This document shows, piece after piece, positions 1-10,400 of a DNA stretch of 64,000 nucleotides. The stretch covers positions 186,001-250,000 of the forward strand of contig VGVQ01000001.1 of NCBI GenBank assembly GCA_016874005.1, written 5' to 3'. The notes below the pieces were generated by a model. That model was not told the DNA's origin. It worked only from the letters and a program-made list of their open reading frames with translations, and did not search any database. Every line of letters begins with the position of its first letter. The first letter of the stretch is position 1. The position numbers were made by a program, and so were the translations under genes. This stretch comes from Gemmatimonadota bacterium (GTDB lineage: Bacteria; Gemmatimonadota; Gemmatimonadetes; Gemmatimonadales; GWC2-71-9).

Positions 1-309
1 CGGCGGCTCGCGGCGCTCGACCGGTCCGGACCGGGGGTGCTCGACCACCTCTTCGACGCGGTGGTGAGCGAGGTGGAATCCGGCTGGTTCATGGCGAGGA
101 TGAGCCTGCTGGCGACCGGCCTGTTCCCGTCGCCAACCGCTCCCCTCGTTGCGGCTCGTCTTGCCGTGGCCCTTGGGGTGGACCTCGAAAACCAACAGGC
201 CATCGAGGCGATGCTCGATGGCCTGTCGATGCAGCTGGTCCGCGGCGCGGATGTCGCTACTGTCCGCGAGGCCTACGACCAGCTCTGGCTCGGCCTCCTC
301 GCCACCTGA
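1..309 (+). CDS. C-terminal fragment of an unknown protein, possibly a TetR-family regulator (partial)
   Basis: An open frame enters from the left edge and stops at TGA 307-309, giving about 102 residues of a C-terminus. It is alpha-helical in character, without a signal peptide or metal motif. The last part, with a segment like IEAMLDGLSMQLV followed by a helix ending LWLGLLAT, resembles the ligand-binding C-terminal domain of TetR/BetI-type repressors. That is a resemblance by pattern only, because the DNA-binding half lies outside the window. It converges on the propeller-amidohydrolase operon, with one base between the stop codons. If it is a repressor its targets cannot be read from here. 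Confidence 0.45.
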   Translation, partial: RRLAALDRSGPGVLDHLFDAVVSEVESGWFMARMSLLATGLFPSPTAPLVAARLAVALGVDLENQQAIEAMLDGLSMQLVRGADVATVREAYDQLWLGLLAT

Positions 310-310
310 C

Positions 311-3300
311 TCAGCGAAGCCCGGCCGCCGTGACCGGGGTCGGGTCGGCCCACCACGGCTTGGCCATCGGCCGGGCCCGGGGATGGATCTCCGCCAAGGT
401 CGACCCGTCGTAGAGCCGGCCGTTCTTCATCACCAGCTGAATCGAGTTGGTGTTCCTGATATTCTCGAGCGGGTCGCGCTCCAATACGATCAGATCCGCC
501 AGCTTCCCGGCCTCGAGGGAGCCCAGGTCCGTTCCCATCCCGATCGCTTCGGCGCCGTAGATGGTGGCGGTTCGGAGGGCGTCGTGATTCGACATGCCGC
601 CGGACGCCATGGCCCACAGCTCCCAATGGTTACCAATGCCCTGGATTTGCCCGTGGGCTCCCATTGCCGTCCGACCGCCACCTTCGACCAGCTTCTTGAG
701 GAACTCGGCATGCCGAGCAAAGACGAACTCGTCTTTGTGGAACCAGCCGCCCTGCTGGTAGCCGAACGCCGAACCCCGACGTCGAGCCCTGGCATCGATC
801 TGTCCCTTGGGCATGAACGTCGCGAGCTTCTTGTCACCGACCACATCCTCGGTCGCGTAGAAGTATTCCTCGCCGAACGGGCCTCCATACGACACCAGCA
901 GCGTCGGTGCGTTGGTGGTTTGGCTGGCCTTGAAGAGTTCGACGACGTCCTCGTAGATCGGGGTGATCGGCAGGGCGTGCTCGATGCCGGGATAGCCGTC
1001 CATCGCGTGGGTCATGTCGAGCTTGAAGTCGAGACCGCCTTCGGTGGTCGGCATGATCCCCAGTTCCTTCGCCGCCATGATGATGAATTGGCGGGTCTGC
1101 CGATTCCCGGACATGTACATCTTGATGGTCTTGGTGTCCCAGTACTGGCCGTACCGCTTGAGGAACGTCTTGGCCTGCTCCAGGCTGGTGATGTTGTCCG
1201 TGGCAAACACCCCCGGACCGGTCGAGTAGATCCTGGGGCCGATCATTCCGCCGGATTCGACCCGATCCTGATAGCTCAGGATGTCGCTGACGGAGGTTTG
1301 CGGGTCGCGGGTCGTGGTGACGCCGTAGGCGAGCGTGGTGAGATACTGCCACGCCTGGCCCGGGTGGATTTCGGGGACCAACCACTGGGCGTGATAATGG
1401 ACATCGATCATCCCCGGCATCACGGTCCGGCCGGCGACATCGATCACCCGGGCTCCCGCGGGCACCTCGACCTGGCCGCGTGCTCCGATCGCCACGATCC
1501 GATTGTCCCGGACGACGATATCGGCGTTCTCGATGATCTCCTTGCCCTTCATCGTCACCGCGCGGCCGCCCCGGAGCACCACGGTGCCGCGGGGCGTGTC
1601 ACGGGGGATCTCGACCTTGATGGCTTGCTCGGCTGGCTTGTATCCGGGCTTGTCGTCTTTCTTCGGCCCGGCCTTGGCCGTGTCGGCTTTCGCCGTCGCG
1701 CTATCCGGCTTGCCCTTGGCCGAATCCATCTTGGCCGGCGCCGCCTTCGCCGAGTCGGCCCTGGCTTTGGCGGCTCGCACCGAGTCGGCCAGGAGGCGGG
1801 TTTCCAGATCGAAGATCCGGAGCTTGATCGAATCGGGCACCGGTTGGAGCGCCTTGATCAGGCTGTCGGCCCGGCCTTTGAGAGTCTTGACCGAATCCTG
1901 AATCGCGGAGCGGACGTTGGCGCTGTCGGCTTTGGCCCGATTGACCGCCTTGATGCTGTCCTCGACGGCTTTGGCGCGGTCGAGGTCATAGCTGAAGAGC
2001 ACGTTGCCGAGCGCGAAGTGGGCGGAGCGGCCCGAGCCGGCCCAGGCCGGGAACTCTCCTCCAACCTCGGTCAACTTCCGCACCGCGACCCCGCCGCCTC
2101 CCATGATGTTGATGGTCGGCGTCGTCCCACCGACCACCGGCAGGGGCAGGCTATAGATATCGGTCTGCACCTGTGCCAGCACCTGTTCGCCGGTTGGCGA
2201 GATCATCATCACGCTGGCCGGGATCCCCGGAGGTCCGCCCTCGAGGGCGTCCGCCGCCGCGGTCCGGAGCGCATCGGCCTTGATCGGCATCACCCGGCGC
2301 GGCAGGAACACCACTTCACCGTCGGGCTCGAGGAGATTGCCCGATTCGAGCCCGAATGGCAGCGGCCCGACCACCCGGAGGTGCTGTTTGACGTCGGTCC
2401 CGTCCCACCGGAACGACACCAGTCCCTCGAACGGGCTCGAGGCATAGATCCGGTCGGGGACCGCTCGAACGAAGTGCGCCACGTCGCGACCGGCGTTCGG
2501 GGCGATCACGCTCAGCGCGCCGCCGGTCGCCGGAACCCAGACGAAGTCGCCTCCCACGATCCCGTCGCCGTGGCCCGAGTAGGACACCATGTCTCGGGCC
2601 GCCTGGCGAGTGGCCACGACCCGCGAGCCGTCCGGATTGAAAGTGGGGTTGGTGTAGAGTGCGGCCACCCGAGTCAGCTGGGTCGGCACCGCGGGCCGCC
2701 CGTCCACGGCGACCTTCATGATGTGGCCGCCGGCGCCGTCGCCCCAGGTGACCCAGGCGAGGGTCTTGGAGTCGGGCGACCAGGTCGGCTGGTATTCCCC
2801 GACGTCAGCGGCCGACACTCGGCGGGGGGTCCCGCTCGGAAGATCCATCAGATAGAGGCGGTCGACGGCGGTGAAGGCCAGTCGCTTGCCGTCCGGCGAC
2901 GGAACCGGGTTCCGAATCTGGCGGACGGTCATGGTGGCGGCCGTGTCGACTCGGTAGACGAATTTCACTTCCGGGCCGACATCGACCTTGACGTCGGCAG
3001 CAAAGGCAATCTTGGTCGGACCGGACTTGTCGACCGGAACTCGCCAGATCTCGCCGCCGTACGAGATGATCACCGCGCGCGAATCCGGGGTGAACGAGTA
3101 TCCCGGCAAGGCATCGAGCGTCGAGCGGGCCTCGAGATCGTCTCGCTGAATCGGGTAGACCAACCAGTCCTCGTCGCCGGTGACGAGATTCCGCACCCGG
3201 AGCCCGGTGTTGTTCTCGTGTCGCGACGCGTAGCTCAGCCAGCGGCCATCGGGCGACACCGCCGGCCGGAACGCGGAGCCATAGCGGCCGCTCATCCGGG

Positions 3301-4015
3301 TCATCGTTCCGGTCTCGCGGTCGTACCGGCCAAGCTGCGACTGGGGGAAAATGGCATTGTAATGCCAGTCGCCGTTGCGGACCGAGAACCAGACGTAGCG
3401 GCCATCGGGACCGAAGGCCGGACCGAGCGTCTTGAGCTGAGCGGTCCCCGGCGTCGGGGCGATCAGCGGGAATCCGGCGCCACCGTCGACCGGCAGGAGA
3501 TGCAGCTTGGCCGTCGGGAACGTGCCGCTTCCGCGGGCAACCACCACGTATTTGCCGTCGGGCGAGAACTCGGGCGAGACATACTGATTGGCGTTGCCCT
3601 GGGTGAGTTGGGTGGTGTCGCGTTTGTCGAGGGTCATCAGGTAGACGTTGTCGCCGCCGCTGCGGTCGGAAACGAAGACCACCGTCTTGCCATCGGGGCT
3701 GAAACGGGGCTGGGCATCGTAAGCCAAGCCGCGGGTGAGCGCGGTGGCCTTGCCGCCGCCGATCGGCATGGTGTAGAGATCACCGAGCAGATCGAAGACG
3801 ATGGTTTGCCCGTCGGGGCTCACGTCGAGGGAAATCCAGGTGCCCTTCGACGCGGTGAACGCGGCGGATCGGTTCCCTTCGAGCGGCAAGGGTTTGCTCG
3901 GCGGGGCGCCGGGCCCACCAGGGCCAAGCGGGGGTTGGGCCGAAGCCGTGGCGGCCGTGGCGACGAGGACCAGTCCGATCGCCCGAGAAGTCGAAGTCAT
4001 CATCATGGCTGTCAT
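311..4015 (-). CDS. Secreted TolB-like propeller / amidohydrolase fusion, paralogue 1
   Basis: About 1234 residues. A signal peptide (ends near ATASAQ) is followed by a WD40/PD40 (TolB-type) propeller with repeated S-P-D-G-x-x-I/V-x-F blades over roughly residues 30-650, an Ala/Lys/Asp/Ser-rich linker (about 670-800), and an amidohydrolase domain. Metal-site signs are HYH near residue 870, a Lys in KMYMSGNR, and a His in GIEHA. The usual late Asp is replaced by a GAHGQ motif, as in both neighbours. Expected to be periplasmic or exported and to hydrolyse amide or peptide bonds, substrate unknown. I chose ATG 4015, which has GGTGAGG upstream; a GTG at 4027 overlaps the stop of the preceding gene (GTGA). 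It is the last gene of a three-paralogue operon and the only one with the long linker. Confidence 0.88.
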   Translation of the reverse strand: MTAMMMTSTSRAIGLVLVATAATASAQPPLGPGGPGAPPSKPLPLEGNRSAAFTASKGTWISLDVSPDGQTIVFDLLGDLYTMPIGGGKATALTRGLAYDAQPRFSPDGKTVVFVSDRSGGDNVYLMTLDKRDTTQLTQGNANQYVSPEFSPDGKYVVVARGSGTFPTAKLHLLPVDGGAGFPLIAPTPGTAQLKTLGPAFGPDGRYVWFSVRNGDWHYNAIFPQSQLGRYDRETGTMTRMSGRYGSAFRPAVSPDGRWLSYASRHENNTGLRVRNLVTGDEDWLVYPIQRDDLEARSTLDALPGYSFTPDSRAVIISYGGEIWRVPVDKSGPTKIAFAADVKVDVGPEVKFVYRVDTAATMTVRQIRNPVPSPDGKRLAFTAVDRLYLMDLPSGTPRRVSAADVGEYQPTWSPDSKTLAWVTWGDGAGGHIMKVAVDGRPAVPTQLTRVAALYTNPTFNPDGSRVVATRQAARDMVSYSGHGDGIVGGDFVWVPATGGALSVIAPNAGRDVAHFVRAVPDRIYASSPFEGLVSFRWDGTDVKQHLRVVGPLPFGLESGNLLEPDGEVVFLPRRVMPIKADALRTAAADALEGGPPGIPASVMMISPTGEQVLAQVQTDIYSLPLPVVGGTTPTINIMGGGGVAVRKLTEVGGEFPAWAGSGRSAHFALGNVLFSYDLDRAKAVEDSIKAVNRAKADSANVRSAIQDSVKTLKGRADSLIKALQPVPDSIKLRIFDLETRLLADSVRAAKARADSAKAAPAKMDSAKGKPDSATAKADTAKAGPKKDDKPGYKPAEQAIKVEIPRDTPRGTVVLRGGRAVTMKGKEIIENADIVVRDNRIVAIGARGQVEVPAGARVIDVAGRTVMPGMIDVHYHAQWLVPEIHPGQAWQYLTTLAYGVTTTRDPQTSVSDILSYQDRVESGGMIGPRIYSTGPGVFATDNITSLEQAKTFLKRYGQYWDTKTIKMYMSGNRQTRQFIIMAAKELGIMPTTEGGLDFKLDMTHAMDGYPGIEHALPITPIYEDVVELFKASQTTNAPTLLVSYGGPFGEEYFYATEDVVGDKKLATFMPKGQIDARARRRGSAFGYQQGGWFHKDEFVFARHAEFLKKLVEGGGRTAMGAHGQIQGIGNHWELWAMASGGMSNHDALRTATIYGAEAIGMGTDLGSLEAGKLADLIVLERDPLENIRNTNSIQLVMKNGRLYDGSTLAEIHPRARPMAKPWWADPTPVTAAGLR

Positions 4016-4023
4016 TGGGCGCC

Positions 4024-7000
4024 TCACCGGATTCCCGTCGTCGCCGGCGCGGTATGCCGCCAGGGCTCGTCGGGGGCCGGCTTCTGGCGCGGCCAGGTTT
4101 CATTGAGCGTGTCGCCCTCGTAGAGGCGACCGTTCTTCATCACGTAGCGAATCGAGTTGGTGTTCCTGATGTCGGCCAAGGGATCGCGATCGAGCACCAG
4201 GAGGTCCGCTAGCTTGCCCGCCTCGACCGACCCCAAGTCCTTCCCGAGACCAATGGCCTCGGCGCCGCAGAGAGTGGCGGTTCTGATGGCGTCGATGTTC
4301 CGCATCCCGCCACTTTGCATCGCCCACAGTTCCCAGTGGTAGCCGAGTCCCTGCAGCTGGCCGTGACTACCGACACCGGAGCACGCGCCGGCCTCGATCA
4401 GGTGCTTGTTGAACTGCGAGTGCCGGTTGAACACGTACTCCGACTCGTGGGCCCAGCCGATGGGGCCGGGGCCGGCCGTTCGACGGCGGGCCTTCGAGTC
4501 GAGCTCCTCGAGCGGCGTGAAGTGCCGCAGCTTCCGGTCGCCGATCACGTCCTCTCGATCGAAGAAATAGTTCTCCGCCCAGGGCCCGCCATAGGTCACC
4601 AGCAGGGTCGGTGAGTTGACCGTGCCCGAGGCCTTGAGCAGCTGGACCACGTCGTCGAACATCGGATAGAGCGGGATGGTGTGCTCGATTCCGGAGTATC
4701 CGTCGATGGCGTGGGTCATGTTGAGGGCGTATTGCAGCCCGCCCTCGGTGGTCGGCATCAACTTGAGTTCCCGAGCCGCCATGATCAGGTACTGGCGTGC
4801 CAGCCGGTTGCCCGCCATGTACATCTTGAAGGTCTTGGTGTCGTAGTAGTCGCTGTAACGCTTGAGAACGAAACGCGCCTGGTCGATCGAGTTGACCCGA
4901 TCACCACTGAAGACGCCCGGTCCGGTCGAATACACTCGTGGCCCGGTCATCATTCCGGCCTCGACCCGATCCTGATAGCTGAGGACGTCCGTCGTGCCGG
5001 TTTGCGGATCGCGGGTCGTGGTGACCCCATAGGCCAGGTTGGCATCGTAGATCCAAGCGCGCCGCCAGTGGATCCCCCAAGCGGGCCACATGTGGGCATG
5101 GGTGTCGACGAAGCCGGGGACGATGGTTTTCCCGGCAACGTCGACCACCTGAGCGCCCGCCGGCACCGACCCCCGCGGACCGACGCTCACGATCCGGTTG
5201 TTTCGGACCACCACGTCGGCGTTCTCCACCACCTCGTCGCCGCGCATCGTCACCACTCGGCCGCCTCGGAGCACCACGGTGCCTTGCGGGATATCACGAT
5301 CGGCCGTCACCGAAATCCGCTGCTCGACGGGCCGATACTGACGAGCCGTCCGGGTGGCGGTATCCACTCCCGCCGCCTTGAGACTGTCGTCGACCGCGAG
5401 CCCGCGGGCGACGTCGTACGAAACGAACGCGTTGCCGATCGACCAGTGCACGGTGCGGCCGTCCGCGCTCCAGGTCGGGAACTCGCCCCCGATGTCGGTG
5501 AGTTTGAGGGCCCGAACCTGCGAGCTGTCGCGCTTGGCGACCGACACCGTCGGGACCGCGCCGCCGACTTGGGGGACCCGCACGAGGTAGACGTCGTTAC
5601 CGAACGCGGCGAGAGCGAGATCGCCCCGGGGAGCCATCCGGATCAAGTCGGCGCGGGGGCCCTGGACCGCGGGCTCCCGGGCATCGAAGAAGTTCGGCGG
5701 AAGCAAGTCGCCAAGCCGATGCCGATCCTGGTCCATCGCAAAGGGCGCCCGATACTCGCGCTTGGCCGGGGACGGGTTCCCGAAACCGAGCGGCAGCGGC
5801 CCGGTGACCTGGAGGTGCTGTCGGAGGTCGGTGCCGTCCCACCGCATCGAGCTCAAGGCCGCGGTGAACTGAAACGGCGGCGCGCCCGGGGCCGGAGGGA
5901 AGAAGCCGTAGACGAACAACCTCGTCGAGTCGGCGGTGAAGTGAGGGGCGAACAGGTTGCCACCGGTGGGTCGGATCACGGTGGCATCCCCGCCCGATGA
6001 CGGAATCCAGACGAACTCGGCGCCTTCGCCGTCGCCCGCGAAGGCATCGATCTGATCTCGGAACGACCGGGCCGGCGCCCGGGTAACCACGATCCGCCGC
6101 CCGTCGGGCGAGACCGCGGGACCCTGGTAATAACCGCTCTGGTTGGTCAACCGGGTCGGCTGACCCGAGGCCAGGGTAGCCCGCATCACGTGGCCATCGG
6201 TTCCATCCCAACTGACGTAGATCACCGCCGAGCCGTCGGGAGTCCAGGCCGGCTGATGCTCGCCCGTCTCGGCGCTGGAGATTCGCCTGGGCGTTCCGTT
6301 AGGCAGGTCCGCGACGTAGATCCTGTCCAGCGCGGTGAACGCCAGCCGCCGCCCGTCCGGCGAGGGCACCGGGTCGCGAATCTGCCGGACCGTGAAGGTC
6401 GGGGTGTCCTCGATCGGGTAGCTGAACTTGACCTCCGGCCCAACCGCCACCTCGGCGTCGACCGTGAAGGGGATCTTGGTGGCCGGCCCGCCGGCCGCCG
6501 GAATCCGCCAGAACTCGCCACCGTACGAGGCGACGATCGCGGTTCCGTCGGGCGTGAAGGAGTAGCCCGGGAGGAAGTCGAGGTCCGGCACCGACTCGAT
6601 GTTGTCCCGCTGAACCGGGTACGCCAGCCAGCGTTCCTCGCCGCTCGCCAGCTCCCGAATCCGCAACCCGGTCTGGGCGCTCTCCCGGCTGCCGTAGACC
6701 AGCCATTTGCCGTCGGGTGAGACCGCCGGTCGGAACGCGGAGCCATAGCGCGCGGTCACCGCCGTTTCGGTCCCGGCCCACCGGTCGTAGACGCCGAGCT
6801 GGGTCTGCGGCATGCTCGCGTTGTACTGCCAGGGGCCGTTCCGGGCGGCGTAGTAGATGTAGCGGCCACCCGGCGCCGGGGCGGCACCGAAGTAGTACTG
6901 GCCACCGGGTCGGGTGAGGGGGACGCCGGTGCCGCCCTCGATGTCGTACAGGGTCAGGCGGAGTTGGCCAAAACCGCCCGCCGCCGCCGAGGCCACGAGG

Positions 7001-7416
7001 TACTTCCCGTCAGGCATCCACTCGGGCGAAACGAACCAGCCCTGATTGCCATAGGTGATTCGGCGGACTCCCGAGCCGTCGGCGTTGGCGACATAGATGT
7101 TGTCGCCCCCACTGCGGTCGGAGATGAAGACGAGGCGCTTGCCGTCGGGGCTGAACCGGGGTTGAGCGTCGAAGCCCATCCCACTGGTGATCCGGGTCGC
7201 CCGCCCGCCGGTGATCGGGATGGTATAGAGGTCGCCCAGGAGATCGAAGACGATCGTCCGGCCGTCGGGACTCACGTCGAGCGACATCCAGGTGCCCTTG
7301 CTGGTGGTGAACTTCGCCACCCGGGCCGGTTGGAGCGGGAGACTATCCTGAGCCGCCGCTCGGTGACCGCCCGCCAGGGCAGCCACACCGAGCAGACATT
7401 GCATGCTTCGCCGCAT
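4024..7416 (-). CDS. Secreted TolB-like propeller / amidohydrolase fusion, paralogue 2
   Basis: About 1130 residues with the same architecture as its neighbours: signal peptide (LGVAALAGGHRAAAQ), propeller blades such as FSPDGKRLVFISD and VSPDGRTIVFD, then an amidohydrolase domain with THAH near residue 770, KMYMAGNR, GIEHT and GSHGQLQGLGYHWEL. The domains are joined by a short linker. I chose ATG 7416 because GAGAAGGTG lies just upstream and the signal peptide begins there. A longer reading starts at ATG 7446, overlapping the stop of paralogue 3 as ATGA. The C-terminus ends TTGIR, close to TAAGLR and TAAGIR in the other two, so the tail is conserved. Predicted metal-dependent hydrolase outside the cytoplasm; substrate unknown. 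Confidence 0.88.
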   Translation of the reverse strand: MRRSMQCLLGVAALAGGHRAAAQDSLPLQPARVAKFTTSKGTWMSLDVSPDGRTIVFDLLGDLYTIPITGGRATRITSGMGFDAQPRFSPDGKRLVFISDRSGGDNIYVANADGSGVRRITYGNQGWFVSPEWMPDGKYLVASAAAGGFGQLRLTLYDIEGGTGVPLTRPGGQYYFGAAPAPGGRYIYYAARNGPWQYNASMPQTQLGVYDRWAGTETAVTARYGSAFRPAVSPDGKWLVYGSRESAQTGLRIRELASGEERWLAYPVQRDNIESVPDLDFLPGYSFTPDGTAIVASYGGEFWRIPAAGGPATKIPFTVDAEVAVGPEVKFSYPIEDTPTFTVRQIRDPVPSPDGRRLAFTALDRIYVADLPNGTPRRISSAETGEHQPAWTPDGSAVIYVSWDGTDGHVMRATLASGQPTRLTNQSGYYQGPAVSPDGRRIVVTRAPARSFRDQIDAFAGDGEGAEFVWIPSSGGDATVIRPTGGNLFAPHFTADSTRLFVYGFFPPAPGAPPFQFTAALSSMRWDGTDLRQHLQVTGPLPLGFGNPSPAKREYRAPFAMDQDRHRLGDLLPPNFFDAREPAVQGPRADLIRMAPRGDLALAAFGNDVYLVRVPQVGGAVPTVSVAKRDSSQVRALKLTDIGGEFPTWSADGRTVHWSIGNAFVSYDVARGLAVDDSLKAAGVDTATRTARQYRPVEQRISVTADRDIPQGTVVLRGGRVVTMRGDEVVENADVVVRNNRIVSVGPRGSVPAGAQVVDVAGKTIVPGFVDTHAHMWPAWGIHWRRAWIYDANLAYGVTTTRDPQTGTTDVLSYQDRVEAGMMTGPRVYSTGPGVFSGDRVNSIDQARFVLKRYSDYYDTKTFKMYMAGNRLARQYLIMAARELKLMPTTEGGLQYALNMTHAIDGYSGIEHTIPLYPMFDDVVQLLKASGTVNSPTLLVTYGGPWAENYFFDREDVIGDRKLRHFTPLEELDSKARRRTAGPGPIGWAHESEYVFNRHSQFNKHLIEAGACSGVGSHGQLQGLGYHWELWAMQSGGMRNIDAIRTATLCGAEAIGLGKDLGSVEAGKLADLLVLDRDPLADIRNTNSIRYVMKNGRLYEGDTLNETWPRQKPAPDEPWRHTAPATTGIR

Positions 7417-7442
7417 TGCACCTTCTCGTGTTCGGGGTTGAG

Positions 7443-10400
7443 TCATCTGATCCCCGCGGCCGTTCGCGGGGCATTGTCGCGCCACCATGGTGCGGGCAAG
7501 GGCCGAGTCTCCGGCGCGATCTGATCGAGGGTGTCGCCCTCGTAGAGCCGGCCGCCCTTCATCACGTAGCGAATCGTATTCGAGTTTCGGATGTCGTCCA
7601 TCGGATTCCGGTCGAGCACCACAATATCGGCCAACTTTCCCGCCTCGATCGAACCGACGTCCGCCGCCAAGCCGATCGCTTCGGCACCCAGAATTGTAGC
7701 GGCACGCAAGGCGTCGTGCCGGCTCATCCCCCCGGCCTGGACCGACCACAGCTCCCAGTGATAGCCGAGCCCCTGGAGCTGGCCATGGCTGCCCACCCCG
7801 ATTCGGCCGCCCGCCTCGACGACGGCCTTGGCGAACTCGGCGTGCTTGGGGAAGATGTGCTCCTCGGGTAAGACCCACCCGGCCACGCCAGGGTTGCCTC
7901 CCCGGCGGCGGGCTCGGCCGTCGAGTTCCGCGTCAGGGAGGAAGCGCATCAGCTTGGGATCGTCGGCAACCCGCTCCGTGGCGTAGTAGTAGTTCTCCGC
8001 CCACGGCCCGCCGTAAGCCACCAGCAGCGTCGGAGTGTTGGTCGTGCCGGCGTTGACGAAGAGCTGGACCACGTCCTCGAAGAGCGGGTAGACGGGGGGG
8101 CTGTGTTCGACACCGGCGTACCCGTCCAGGGCGTGGCTGACCTCGAGGGCGAAATCGATCCCACCCTCGGTCGTCGGCATCAGACCTAACTCCTTGGCCG
8201 CCATGATGATCCACTGTCGCTGCTGGCGATTACCGCTCATGTACATCTTGAGGGTCTTGGTGTCGTAGTACTGGGCGTATCGCCGGAGTACGTCGCGAGC
8301 GTGGTCCAAGTTGCGAATCTGCTCTCCGGCAAAGACTCCGGGGCCGGTGGAGTAGACCCGGGGTCCGATCATTTGACCCGTCGCCACCAGGTCGGCATAG
8401 GTAAGGACATCGGTCGTGGCGGTCTGGGGGTCCCGGACCGTCGTCACGCCGTAGGCCAGGTTGGCGAGGTAGGCCCACAGCTGGCCGAAGTGGATGCCCG
8501 GCGAATGGCGGAAATGGGCATGGGTATCGACGAACCCCGGGATGATGGTCTTCCCGGCAACATCGACGACCCGTGCCCCAGCCGGCACCGGAACTCTCCC
8601 GCGCGGGCCGACGCTGGCAATTCGATCGGCGACGATTACCACGTCGGCGTCGTCGATGACCTCGCGGCCCTTCATGGTGATTGCCCGACCGCCGCGAAGC
8701 ACCAAGGCGCCCTTGGGTGCGTCCCGCACGGCGGTGAGTCGGATCCGGTGCTCATCCGCCCGATACCGCCCGGCCGTGCCGGATGCCGCGGCCGAGTCTG
8801 GGCGTGCTCGCTTGGCGCTATCCTCGAAGGCCTGGGCGCGGTCGAGGTCGTAGCTGAAGTAGGCGTTGCCGATCGACCAGTGGACCCGCCGGCCGCCTCG
8901 GTGCCAGGTGGGGAACTCGCCGCCCAAGTCCGACAACTTCTTGACCGGAAAGGGCGCCGCGGCGGGATCGGCGACCCCTACGGTCGGCGTTTGCCCCCCC
9001 ACGACCGGGACGGTTACCAGGTAGAGGTCCATTCCCACCTGGGCCAGTGTTTGGTCACCGCTCGGCCCCATCAGGAGGAGCGTGGCCGGGGTGGGCGTGG
9101 TACCGCCCGGCGGGGTGTTGCCGGTCACCTTGAGGTGGCCTTTGAGGTCGGTCCCGTCCCAGCGCATCGAGACCAGGCCGTCGGCCGGGCTATAGGAGTA
9201 GATCCGTTCCGGGTCGGAGGTGAAGTGCGGATTGGACCGACCGCCGGTCGGGGCGATCACGGTGACCGCGCCACCCGTCGCCGGGATCGAAACGAACTCG
9301 GCGCCGAGCCCGCTTCCGAACCGTTCGAGGGTTTCCTGCATTTCCCGGGCGGCCGCTTTGACCGCCACGATTCGGCGGCCGTCCGGCGCCCAGGCCAATT
9401 GAGCGTAGCGGGACGCCACCGCGGTCAGCCGCTGGGGCGTGGCGAGACCGGTGGTGGCAACGCGGTAGACGTGGCCGCCGGCCCGGTCGTCCCAGGTGGC
9501 GAAGGCGAGGGCGGTTCCATCCGGTGACCAAGTGGGGTAGTGCTCGTTGGCGTCGAGGGTGGTGACCCGCCGCGGGGTGCCGCCGGGGAAGTCCATCAGA
9601 TAGACCTTGCCTAACGCCGAGAACGCCAACCGCCGGCCATCCGGCGAGGGCACCGCGTCGCGAATCTGGCGGACCTGGACGACGCCGGTGTCGACCCGGT
9701 AGGCGAAGCTCACCGGTGGCCCCACCGCGATCGCCTCGTCGATTTGGAACGGGATCTTCGTCGGGGCGGCGCCGTCGACCGGGACCCGCCAAATCTCGCC
9801 GCCGAACGAGGTGATCACGGCCCGGGAGTCCGGCGTGAAGGTCGAGCCCGGCATCACGTCGAGGGACGACGAACCCTCCTGGTCGTCGCGCTGCACCGGA
9901 TAGGCGAGCCACCGCTCTGCCCCGGTGGCGAGTTCGCGGAGTCGCAAGCCCGAGTGGGTCTTGTACCGAGTCCCGTACACCAGCCAGCGACCGTCGGGAG
10001 ACAAAGCCGGCCGGAATGCCGAGCCCTGTCGAGCGGTCATGGTGGTGTGGGTCCCGGCCTGGCGGTCATGGACCGCGAGCTGGTAGGTCGGAAACCGGAC
10101 GTTGTACTCGAAGCCACTGTCGCGGAAGGCATACCAGACATAGCGGGGATCGGGACCGAACGCCGCCCCGATGGTGAACCGCTGCGGTGGCTCTCGAATC
10201 AGCTGGACGCCCGAGCCGCCCGAGGCGTGGTAGAGCCACAGCTTCGAGGCGCCCGGCCCGCTGGCGGCGCGGGTCACCACGATCCCCTGACCGTCCGGGG
10301 TCCACTCCGGCGAGCTGACTCCGATGACGTTCCCCTTGGAGACCTGCACCGTGTCGCTACCGTCGAGCGCCATGTGCCAGAGGTTGTCGCTGCCGCTTCG

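Noticed and set aside
149-4123. Very long plus-strand open frame opposite the first propeller-amidohydrolase
   Set aside because: It is rich in Arg, Gly, Asp and His, with no domain or signal peptide, and mirrors a gene with clear homology on the other strand. Such shadows are usual in GC-rich DNA.
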